A stretch of DNA of 17,560 bases from Euperipatoides rowelli (lineage: Eukaryota > Onychophora > Udeonychophora > Euonychophora > Peripatopsidae), in the NCBI GenBank assembly GCA_003024985.2, contig PXIH01S0000027.1. One strand, written 5' to 3'. Under the pieces are notes generated by a model. It ran no database searches. It was not told the origin of the DNA and was given only the letters and a program-made list of their open reading frames with translations. How positions within the stretch are numbered: the first letter of the stretch is position 1; each line of letters starts with the position of its first letter. Below are positions 8,376 through 17,499 of this stretch, piece after piece. The position numbers were made by a program, and so were the translations under genes.

Positions 8376-11284
8376 TAAAATGCATGCTGAAAATTATACC
8401 TTAGGGATGTTTTTTTTTTCTACAGAAATGAAAAAAAAAGTTATCTTTTTAAAATCTTTACACCTAATTAATATGTATCTTAAATCTGGCGGATTTTATT
8501 ATTTTCTTTTTTTAGGTAGAGAATTGGATGGTTATTTATAAAATAAATTTTATATTTTATCTCAATATTCAAGAATACTTAGAGTAATAGTTATCATTAG
8601 GTAAGGCTAGTTACAATTTAGATTATTTTCAAAAAAAATATACAGTTTTAGAACTTAAAATATAAACATTTTTTAATTAAAATGTGATTTGAATCCATTG
8701 TTTTGATGAAAATGGCTATTTATTTTGTTGTTTATTGATGTAATAGTGATTTATCCATTTAATTGTTAACTAGTTAAACTCCACTCCTTGTATCAAGTTG
8801 TTTATCAGTCATTAACTGTTTCCTTGTCAGGAATAATATTGAACTTAGATTCTTATCTCTCTCTCTTTCTCAGCAGATTATTATGCTAGTGGAGTGTTGG
8901 AAAGTATTCTGAGATTTTAATAACATTAGTGAAGTAGTTTGTTGACAGAGAAATGAACAGAATTTAACATGGACATTAATACAGTATATCATGCCATTGG
9001 CAGGAAAAAAACTAAACATATAATAATAATAATATGGCCCACTAATTTAAAGATTTACAGTGGTTAGGTTATCGTATTAGTTTAAATACAGTAAGCAAGC
9101 AGTGCATGGAAATTTTTTAATAATTTCTAAAAACTGGCAGAATTCAGTTTACTAAACACAGATCAATAATCAATGATGTCAAACATAGGATTCATATAAA
9201 AAGTAGGAAAAATCTCAATCTGGATTCAAATTCAAATTCTTTTATTGCTAAGAAAAGGATATTCTTGTGCAAAAGAATTTAAGCAACATATAACTCTCAG
9301 ACTTTGTTATTAAGATTATATATGATAAAAAATCATTCGCTCCACGATTGTGGGTTTAACATTGCCAGAACACTAACAGCAATATACAATTAAAATTTAT
9401 TTAATTCACCACTCCCCCCCCCCCTACCCCAGAAAATAATAATTGTTGATACACTATTTTTTCTTTCTTTTGGGGGTAGGAGGGTTGTGAGGAGTGACTT
9501 GTCAAGGAATGACCTAAAATATGTATTTTTTTTTTTTTCAATTTTTTAGAAGACAACTCGATATTTTTACCAAGTAACTAGACTTGTTTTTTTTTTTTTT
9601 GTTTAAATGTAACTAATCCAACACTGGTATATATTTACAGTACAAGATCATGATTAACCTATACAGTTGTAGGCATTCCTATATTTTAGTTTTTTAGAGA
9701 TGGGGATACCTTCATGATTATTCCCACTTTTGTACTAGGCTATGTATTGTAAATATGAATTATTAATGGTTTGATCTAAAGATTTAAGATACCGGTATAC
9801 AAATGTATTCTATTGTTATTTATGGTGTTTAAATTGATTATTACAGTAGTAATTCAATAAGATGTTAATTTAATAATTATTAAAGGTTTATTTTATTAAA
9901 AACAAATAAATAATGGATGAAGATATTCTCATAGCCCAAAAGGATGTTTACCTGTTTTATTATATTGATCTACCTTGTGTTTACATACTATTGATACTAA
10001 ACAAGAAGTAGGAATCCTGAGTCAAACCACTGCTTACTGTAAATTAAAAATTCCTGAACATAATTAAAATAGAAAGAATATATTGTAATTCAAATATACT
10101 GTATAGCCTATATAGACTATAGTTATGTAATTAATTCTTAGTGTTGTTGCTATGATTAATAGTAGGCTACAGTAATTGAAGTAAATTGAGTTAGCCCTAT
10201 TAGTTGTAAAATTGGATCACTCCGTTACAAATAAACAAATCAAATTAATTTAGTTTTGTCAGTGAATGGATGAATATTAATTAATTAAAGTTAGTATTAA
10301 ATAAAATGCTTGCCATCTTGTTATTGCCAATCTTATTCAAATGGTGTTATTTAAAACAAAAAAAATATATATTATTTTGTTGAGAAGACTTTATGGAAAG
10401 AAACTGTTATATTTAGTAAGCTATTTTTCCCTTCGGCAAAAAACATTATGAAAGTTAGATCGCTAGCCTATAAAAAGTATGTAGCCTAAATTATTATTTT
10501 TCCCTCATCATTTTAAATGTTATACAAGAAATATTGTGGCCTATATATTAAAGTTTTCTACGTTTATTTTAAAAAAACATTAGCATGGAAGTTGTTAATA
10601 ATTCTAATACTGAAAATTAATCTACTTGTGTAAAGGACAGTTGAACTTTTGTTTTGAGATTTTAGCGGAAGTTGAATCAATCTGTTATTTCTGTATTCAG
10701 TTATCCAATCGCTGTAACGTAAGCTGTTGGTGAGCCTTTGGAACAAGGAGAGTCTTCCCAAAAGGCCTTTCAAGTGGTCTTATCCAATGAGAAGTCTGTA
10801 TTGTCAAGTAATGAAGCAGACAAATTTTGTTCAATTTGCACTACAGCGAAAATTCAAAATAACATGAAGTAGGCCTAACCTATGAAACTAAAAGAGAAAG
10901 GACCTAAATGTCCGAAGCAATCGGAGGGGTCTAGGCCTGAACATGAATTCAAGTCAAATTTGATATTATCAACACCTGGAATGAATGAGCAGAGATTAGT
11001 GTGTGTGTGTGTTGGTTTAGGCTAGACTTTCTTCGATTCAGTCAGCACATACAATAGTAAGTAGTTGTCGTCAGGAAATAGTATCATCTTTCTTTTGGAA
11101 ATAATTTTACAAGTCCTATTATGAACTCTTTAGAAAATTAATTGAAATTTTCCGGATCAAGATAGACCGTTCCAATTTTGGCAAGTTTGTTAGCTAATCA
11201 CAGAATAAGTGTGTTAATAATTTTTAGATAAAAGTTTTAATCTATCCTAGCAAGTTAGATTAGGAATTTTCCAAATTAATTTTT
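8376..11284. other. Long gene-free AT-rich stretch
   Basis: Nothing protein-like is recognised over about 2.9 kb. It holds a CT-rich tract ending in CAGCAG (about 8855-8876), a C11 run (9414-9424), several T-runs (about 9525-9600), a short (GT)n at 11000-11012, and a pair of CCAAT boxes near 10705 and 10782. A 69-codon minus-strand frame at 10564-10773 has no recognised domain. Confidence 0.5.
11000..11012 (+). repeat. Short (GT)n microsatellite
   Basis: About six GT units in a row follow ATTA. Confidence 0.85.
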
Positions 11285-11296
11285 ACTCCGGGTTAG

Positions 11297-11480
11297 AATG
11301 TATCATATCGGTCAGAAATACTGCCGGCTTCGTGAGGGTAACCAATTCCCGGTATTACGGGCTATACAGTATACCAACCAGGCTATGGACCACACTATAG
11401 CACGCACCTGATCGCACAGCCACAGAGCCTGTACAGGACATCACATGACATAACACAATATATAACTGGACAAGTAAACA
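11297..11480 (+). repeat. Dispersed repeat, copy B
   Basis: This is homologous to 3535-3716 on the same strand. It retains CG dinucleotides (in CCGGC, TTCGTG, CCCGGT, TACGGG, CACGCA and ATCGCA) where copy A has TG or CA, so it is the better preserved copy. An 18-bp block at its head, TACTCCGGGTTAGAATGT (11285-11302), recurs at 13899-13916, suggesting a third, truncated member. The class of element is unknown. Confidence 0.8.
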
Positions 11481-11514
11481 AATAAACATTTAATAGATAG
11501 ATTTGTTTTCTTCT

Positions 11515-12110
11515 CTTGTTCTTTATTGATTTTGTTGCCTATCTTGTTAGGGATTTGTCTCTATGGCTTTCTCTCGGCTCTTCTATTTTTCTTCTTTGCT
11601 TTTACTTCTACTTATTTATCTGCTTCTCATTATTCTGCTTGTTCTGATGCTTCTTGTTTCTTATTCTTCTACTTATTTCTCTGCTTCTTGATGTTTCGCT
11701 TAATTTATTTTACTTCTGCTTCTTGTTCTACTTCTTCCTATTTCTTGTTCTTTGGCTTCTATTCTTGTTCTGCTTCATCAGCTTATCTCTTCTTGTTTTC
11801 CTTCTACTGCTTATTCCTCTGCTTCTCCTTCTAGTTATACTTCTGCTACTTAATCTTGTTTCTTGTTCTGCTTTCTATCTTTCAGCTTCTTATCTGTTTC
11901 TTATTCTATTTAATCCTCTGCTTCTCATTATTTTACTTTTTTGTTTCATGTTGCTTTTTCTTCTGCTTCTTCCTCTGCCTCACCCTCTTGTTGTGCTACT
12001 ACTTGCTTTTATTTTTTTTCTCCTCTTTATAGTGTGCTGCATTTCCAAAGGATATTATCTTCCCTTTCTTCTTCCTCTCCCTCCCTTATGCATACCGTTT
12101 AGGCTTCCTT
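11515..12110 (+). repeat. Pyrimidine-rich degenerate simple repeat
   Basis: About 600 bp are dominated by C and T, built from diverged units such as CTTCTTGTTCTGCTT and TTCTGCTTCT. The two long open frames across it (11526-11834 and 11654-12136) are made almost only of leucine, phenylalanine, serine, cysteine and tyrosine, as any frame through a C/T tract would be. I treat both as artefacts, not membrane proteins. Confidence 0.85.
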
Positions 12111-12936
12111 TGACGATCCAGTGTTTCAATATTTAATTTTGGCTAGTTTATTAAGAGATTAATGCCTGTTATAGCACCAATATATTAAGTTTTCTATTCT
12201 TCCCGATAACTTAGTCTACTATTCAAGACATTAAGTGTTTGTTTTTCCATAGTATTTTAATTAGGTTCCTCTGTACTCAGCCTTGTAGCATTAACTTCCA
12301 TGTGTACCAGAAACGTTATTTTTACAGACTTAATTAGGCTACTACTGTACATAGGATTCAAAACAACTAGTCTAGCTTTACATTTCCTCCCATTTCTAAT
12401 TTTGCATGTCTCTTTATTTATTTAGAAATTTTGCTATATTCAAATGATAACTTTTGTACAGAACATCTAAAATTCTAATCTAATAGTAAGGAAGCAATGG
12501 CAATGTTGATACTCGATTATCAAGTCATTAAAATAATTTGTTCTGTGTTCAAATAACTTTACTATAATTTAATAAAACCTAATTAATATAAAATCTTTAA
12601 ATGAAATTAAAAATATTTTAATAGATATTAATTTAATCACTCGCAGACAGATTTGATAGCATTACGGACGGTACAGTATAGACTTTCTTTGTTCTTTGCC
12701 GTTTTTAGTTTAGGCTTTTTCTCTAATCACTACTGTGTGAGATGGCCGCATTCTGCTGCTGTCTGTTTTTTTTCCTTTAAATCTCTAATATTTTTGCCTT
12801 GTGCTTTCCAATCTTACTTGAAATGAGGATCATACAGTATTTTCTAGTGCTATCAGGACAATGTTAAGTCTGAGATACAGACGCTTTATTCAATAGTCCC
12901 TCCAATGTTGTTATTTTCCACGTGTACAGAATATTC
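12111..12936. other. Gene-free AT-rich stretch
   Basis: No gene, element end or structured repeat is recognised. Confidence 0.5.
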
Positions 12937-13002
12937 TGGAATGAACTCTTAAACGTCAATATTCTATTGTTATAGAATATTGACGTTTAGGAGTTCATTC
13001 CA
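12937..13002. repeat. Fold-back inverted duplication with 4-base loop
   Basis: The arms 12937-12967 and 12972-13002 are 31 bp long with a single mismatch, separated by TGTT. The RNA or single strand would form an almost perfect hairpin. No transposon termini or target duplication accompany it. Confidence 0.95.
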
Positions 13003-14570
13003 TAATATTAAGCAGAATTGAGTGAATGTTTATCCATCAGAAATAGGCATCTATTATTCCAAGGTAGGCCAATATTAAATTCTGTTAGTTGTTTTTTTTA
13101 ATATATTTTTTTTTAACCGCGAATTTCCATTAGTTTAGCCTAATTTTTCGGACGTTGATTTAGGCTGCTCTGAAATAAAATACTAAGGGAAAAAAACTAA
13201 GAAAACTCTGGTGTCAAGAAATTACAATTCAAAAATACGCTAATTACGAACAAAAAATTTTGCATTCAACCTTAGGCTTTTGCATTCTATGTATTAGGCA
13301 AATACTGTAGGCTATATTGGAACGTGCCTAGATACCTTAAGAGTTGTAATGTTTAATTTTAAATTTCATTTAAAAATTTTATCTTAAATAATGATTAATT
13401 TAAAAATTATTAGTTTTAGTTGCAAACTTTGACTTGTTAGTAAATAAATTATAGTATATTGAAGTTATTAGGTCCTCTTTAGCTAAATTTCCGTTTCATT
13501 TGAATATTTTATCTAAAATGTTTAGTTTGTTAAACATTTTTAGTTATACTGTAAATATAATTAAAAATTTAGAATCGTTAGTAATTAAATTAAATTAATA
13601 ANAGTTGTTAGTAATAGTAAGGAATACTCTCGCCTCAGAATTTCAGTCCTCTTCTTTTTAAGGTATCCATTTATTCCACCATGATGTTTTTCTCCCACCG
13701 ATGACTTCGATTTTAAATCTGTCCTCACATATTTAAATTTACCCTCATGTGACATGTCTAATATTTAAACTTTTTCTTACTTGACCTAATATTATAAATC
13801 AAACTAAAGCGAGCTTTTTACTTATTTATGATAAAAGTCTAAAAAATTAAAAAAAACTTTTGGAGAGCCATACATTTTGACCTTATTTCACTCGCGCCTA
13901 CTCCGGGTTAGAATGTTATTTATATTGTTAATAATAAACATTATTTCCTAAATATTTTAATTGGTGTTGGATGTCAGAAAATTTTATCTTGTGAATAAAT
14001 CATAATTTTTGTAAAATGAAATTTTTGTCAGTTTGTCTTTCGAAGGTACGTAGGGTGGGTGGTGTAACTATCACATCTATCTGGATAGTGAGTAGAGAAT
14101 GGTAATATTCTATCATCCTTTTATATGTCAGCTTTGTTGTGTTGGACTTGTGATAAGTTAGCTTGGTTAGTCAGGTTTACTTTATTATGGTTAGTCCTCA
14201 ATATTTTCTCTGTTGTGAATAAGAGTTTTTTTAGTATGCACAACATACTGTCACTATGGTTTTCCTTCAAAATAGTGATATTCTGACCGTTTGTCACGAC
14301 GGTTGGAGTTGTGGGAGCAACTGCAACATGCTAAGTTCAGCCAGAAAGTGTGAAGGTAATAAGGAAATCTTATGATAATTATGTTGTCATACTTTCTCTG
14401 GTTTGTGTTCATATTATTATCTGAGTTTGTTAGTTAGTTGAAGCAAAGACCAATGGCGACTTAGATAATTATGCATTGGTGAAAACAGTATGAAAATTGG
14501 CTTAGAATATAACTCTTTCTCCGATCAGTGTTCAGATCTGTATTGAGGTATGTTAGGATTTTTCTTCCAG
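13003..14570. other. Gene-free AT-rich stretch with one ambiguous base
   Basis: Extremely AT-rich between about 13340 and 13610, including an imperfect hairpin (13513-13524 with 13531-13543). Position 13602 is an unresolved N. The 18-bp head of the dispersed repeat recurs at 13899-13916. No coding sequence is recognised. Confidence 0.5.
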
Positions 14571-14764
14571 GTCTGTATACCAGACTATTCATTGGCATAG
14601 TTCAAGTACTGGAGCGCCTGTACGATGTGTGAAGTTCAGTTCCACATTGAGATAATAAAGAAAAATCCCCACTACTTCCCCTCTGATCTGTAGACCAGTG
14701 TGTGTTCAATGACATGTTTCAGGTGCTGGAGCGCCTGTTCGATGTTCAGTTCCACGTTATTAGG
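14571..14764 (+). repeat. Direct repeat of about 80 bp, two copies
   Basis: Copy 1 (14571-14655) and copy 2 (14686-14764) are about 115 bp apart start to start. They share TCTGTA-ACCAG, TGGAGCGCCTGT, CGATG and TTCAGTTCCAC in the same order, with a small deletion in copy 2. Both translate to a V-L-E-R-L-(Y/F)-D-V string, but stops interrupt copy 1, and no protein family is recognised. Confidence 0.8.
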
Positions 14765-15167
14765 AGAACTAGTAATTGGTAGACTATTTTTAAATAGAAT
14801 AGGGTTCAAAATTTTTAGAGAGGGGGACAATGACCCTATAAAATAGTCTACAACACAACAATGTCAAGATCGGATAAGATCTATGACACAGTAGTATAAC
14901 AGATTATTAAAAAGCTAAATTAGAATTAAAAATAAACATTTCAACAACAATATTGTCTTGTGGTAATAGTAAAACATTGTCCCTAAATTTACAAAATAAT
15001 GGTGTTGAAAACAAAATAAAAGTGTCCATCTTCCCTCCCCAAACACACCAATCCTATTTATTAATGTTCCATCCACAATCACTTCTTATATCCCATATGA
15101 TCCATTCCAGTTTCGTCAAAATCAGCTAAACTGTAGTTTAGAGTAAAAGTAATAAATTACTTTTATA
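14765..15167. other. Unassigned AT-rich sequence
   Basis: No gene is recognised. Two small palindromes lie at 15126-15141 (CTAAACTGTAGTTTAG) and about 15143-15165 (TAAAAGTAA/TTACTTTTA), just left of the 243-bp element. Confidence 0.5.
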
Positions 15168-15175
15168 CAGAAAAC

Positions 15176-15418
15176 GGTCCGATTCCATTATCTGAACACC
15201 AATATGGCCGACAGTCATAAGTTGAAATTATCTAGAGTGGCACTCAACAAAAGATTTCACCTCTAGATTATCCTAGGGTTCACAGTTACGATAAGGTTAA
15301 GACTGTAAGTAAATATACTAAAATCGGTGAAAAAAATATGAATTCCACACGCTACTACATTTTAGTTGTCACGCAACTCCTAACAATTATGTTGGTGGCC
15401 AGATAACGGAATCTGACC
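15176..15418. mobile_element. 243-bp inverted-repeat element with perfect 8-bp target duplication
   Basis: The left end reads GGTCCGATTCCATTATCTG and the right end, on the minus strand, GGTCAGATTCCGTTATCTG. The similarity continues through CACCAA(T/C)AT, giving about 33 bp of terminal inverted repeat with roughly six mismatches. Directly outside both ends is CAGAAAAC (15168-15175 and 15419-15426), an exact 8-bp direct repeat that looks like a target-site duplication. Eight bases fits hAT, P or Merlin type integration, but the GGTC start is not the usual hAT CAG start. The interior has no open frame of note, so it is non-autonomous. Confidence 0.88.
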
Positions 15419-15426
15419 CAGAAAAC

Positions 15427-15545
15427 TTTGTATTAGTTAGCAATATACTAGGCTAATAGCAAATGTCACAATATGTGTTGAGTGGTGGTGTTTGAGCTAG
15501 CACTCAACTCCGTCTACAAAACGATCGTTCTTATACGACTGATCT
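15427..15545. other. Unassigned spacer
   Basis: This lies between the 243-bp element and the copia fragment. It may contain sequence that followed the copia coding region, but no LTR end or polypurine tract is clear. Confidence 0.3.
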
Positions 15546-15737
15546 CAATGCATGCATGAAATCAGCAAGTTGAGTTGCAACTTTCACTTTGCACAAGAGT
15601 ATCTGTACATTATAGTATTTAAACCTATTATGATGTGGATTTCTGGTGTCAATAAATTGTTTTGTGTCACTCATTGATGTTTTGATAGTGGCGATGTGAA
15701 CGATTACCTCCTTTTTCTTTAGCAGCACCATAGTTGT
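15546..15737 (-). pseudogene. Ty1/copia RNase H C-terminal fragment
   Basis: A minus-strand frame (15842 to 15531, 103 codons) contains, from about residue 36 to 99, a pattern that matches the end of copia-type Pol. VHIAT at 48-52 stands for the AIHIA..P segment, TKQFIDTR at 60-67 for TKHIDIR, HHNRF at 70-74 for H..R, and KVKVATQLADFMHAL at 85-99 for V.T..QLADIFTKAL. The DN pair that normally precedes the first motif is replaced by KK, and the integrase and reverse transcriptase domains are absent, so it is a dead fragment. Residues 1-35 are not recognisable. No flanking LTRs were found. It lies antisense to the window and in the same orientation as the LIM exon to its right. Confidence 0.72.
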
Positions 15738-15842
15738 GGAGTGCTCACCAGTCATGAGTTTTTCAAAATAACGACTCTGGCACAAAAATGACCCAATACT
15801 AGCCACAATCTGAGGGTGACTTTTAAAAATGTGGTTATCCAA

Positions 15843-16960
15843 AAAAAAATACTCTCAGCTTACTTTGGAAGCTAAAAATAAAGTAAGCCTACAGATGCTG
15901 ATAAGAATTACAGAAAAATTATTAAGTAGATAAAGGATAAGATACATACAATAAGAAAATATTATTTACAAAATTAATATACAGTCATTTTTTCATTATT
16001 CACAATTTAATTAGAAAAACTCAAAATGGATTTACAAAGGAAATGAGTTTTTGGTAAAATAACATTTCAACATAAAATAAATATACAGTATAAACACCCA
16101 CCTACTTCGCTTTAATGATTTTATTGCACAATCTTATCGATAAACTTAGAAATTTAATCAATGAATTTGTATAAACTAAGATAAATGAACAAAGTTATCG
16201 TATATTAAAATCACAAATGCACGTTTTCCGTTTGGCAGTCCATATACAATAAATTTATGACAATTAATATACATAACATCTATTGAAGATTACAATTCAT
16301 TTTAAATTTTTGAAAAGAAAAAAAAAAATAGAATAAATTTTATCATCTTTGAACTAAGGTTAAAAGTTGCACCCAAATGTAAACAAATGACCAAAGTGAC
16401 CACAGAAATGCTAATAATAAAACTAGTTCTTGTCACTATGAGCTTTAGCTCAGTTAATCTTCGAGTTAATTCATTTAGTTAAATAAACACAAAATAAAAA
16501 AGGAATCAAAATAAGCCAGTCTATTTATACAAAACAAAAACGTTAGGCAATATCTGCTAACGTTAGCCATGATCAATTGTACATTTTTAAACTAATGTTG
16601 ATATCGACAAACCGATATTTCCCTAAATTTTGGCTGCAGAAACTTAGCAGAAAATGTCTGCCTACAAAGAAAACAATAATGGTTGTAATTAAGAAATCAA
16701 TAAAGCTATATGTAGATTGTTGTTTTATGCAAATATTAACTTTCAGAACGTTATTAGACTAGAGGCTCAACCACAATAATCACAAAAAACAGGTGGTCGA
16801 TTCTCAGACGCGCACCTATTGTTTATTTCTAATGGAGCATTACTTATTAACAATTGAACATAAAAAAAATCATTTGATTACGTTGTTTGATTTTTTTTCC
16901 GACCTTTGCTACGTTCATTTATTTTTTTATTCAGTCATGTTAAGAAAACGCAATACTTAC
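15843..16960. other. Gene-free AT-rich stretch, probable intron downstream of the LIM exon
   Basis: No exon is recognised on either strand. Because the LIM exon at 16961-17054 ends in a splice donor on the minus strand, this stretch should be the beginning of the next intron. Short open frames such as 16577-16762 carry no recognised domain. Confidence 0.5.
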
Positions 16961-17054
16961 CGAAAGCAGTCAGCATGCCATTCAGAGTTCAATGCTTGTA
17001 AAAAGCGGTCATCTTCAATAATTTTTCGACATCCTGAACATAATGTCACGTCAT
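16961..17054 (-). CDS. LIMK1: LIM domain exon, probable LIM domain kinase 1
   Basis: Read on the minus strand, this exon encodes CSGCRKIIEDDRF followed by LQALNSEWHADCFR. That is the first zinc-binding half of a LIM domain, with the spacing C-x2-C-x17-H-x2-C. The LQALN.(E/D)WH.DCFR string is characteristic of the first LIM domain of LIM kinases, which phosphorylate cofilin to regulate actin turnover; LMO, LHX and zyxin-type LIMs differ there. The exon ends CG|GTAAGT (donor GT at 16960-16959), splitting the arginine codon, and a pyrimidine-rich acceptor ending ACAG lies just before 17054. Alternatively, an in-frame ATG at 17061-17059 could start translation (MTDDVTLC), though its context is poor. 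The second half of the domain, the PDZ and the kinase were not found in the window. The LIM call is firm; the LIMK assignment is from motif memory. Confidence 0.8.
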
Positions 17055-17061
17055 CTGTCAT

Positions 17062-17499
17062 AAAAATATAAAACGAATAAAATATTATTTTTTTTACCTC
17101 GTGTCAAGATGAATTGTTCTAATAATCACATATGTTCTTCGTTTTTAAATTGTACAATACCTTGTGCCCTTTCCATAATTCAAGTCAAACATGGCCGAAC
17201 AAACATTACTGAGCATGCTCAATAAATTGAGAATCGGAAGCACTCTTTCAAAATAAAATTTGGAATTTACCACAGTAGCCTTATTCTTATTACTGTAGGT
17301 GTATTTGTAATTTTTTTTTTTTTTTTCAGTTTTTATGAAAGACAGTAAAACCAAATTTTGTCACAGGCTATCGTATATTCAGGATTAGGTTGCGTTTCTT
17401 TTAGACAATTTTCTCCGGGGGGGGGGAGGGGGGCATTTCAGAAGTGGGGTGGCTAGAGGTATATTTATTTAAGAATTAATTAAAAGTAATCTTTTAGAA
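17062..17499. other. Unassigned sequence upstream of the LIM exon
   Basis: This may be the preceding intron or 5' flank. It holds a long T-run (about 17311-17326) and an ATGGCCG...GAGCATGCTC cluster near 17192-17222. No upstream exon with a convincing donor was seen. The minus-strand frame 17145-17354 has no recognised domain. Confidence 0.45.
17417..17433 (+). repeat. G-rich tract (G10-A-G6)
   Basis: A run of ten G, one A and six G, capable in principle of forming a G-quadruplex. Length may be uncertain. Confidence 0.9.

Noticed and set aside
8851-8923. A plus-strand splice acceptor (pyrimidine tract ending CAGCAG) followed by a short open frame YYASGVLESILRF then stop.
   Set aside because: The acceptor looks good, but no upstream exon or domain supports a gene, and the peptide is too short to judge.
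11526-12136. Two long open frames resembling multi-pass membrane proteins.
   Set aside because: They cross a C/T simple repeat in two frames at once; leucine, phenylalanine and serine content is dictated by the repeat.
15755-15790. The string YFEK in the minus-strand frame as the second half of the LIM domain.
   Set aside because: The required cysteines and spacing are missing, no splice acceptor fits, and the rest of the frame matches copia RNase H better.
17055-17096. GAG|GTAAAA on the minus strand as the donor of a preceding LIMK exon.
   Set aside because: It would leave an intron of about 42 bases, too short for a normal animal intron.
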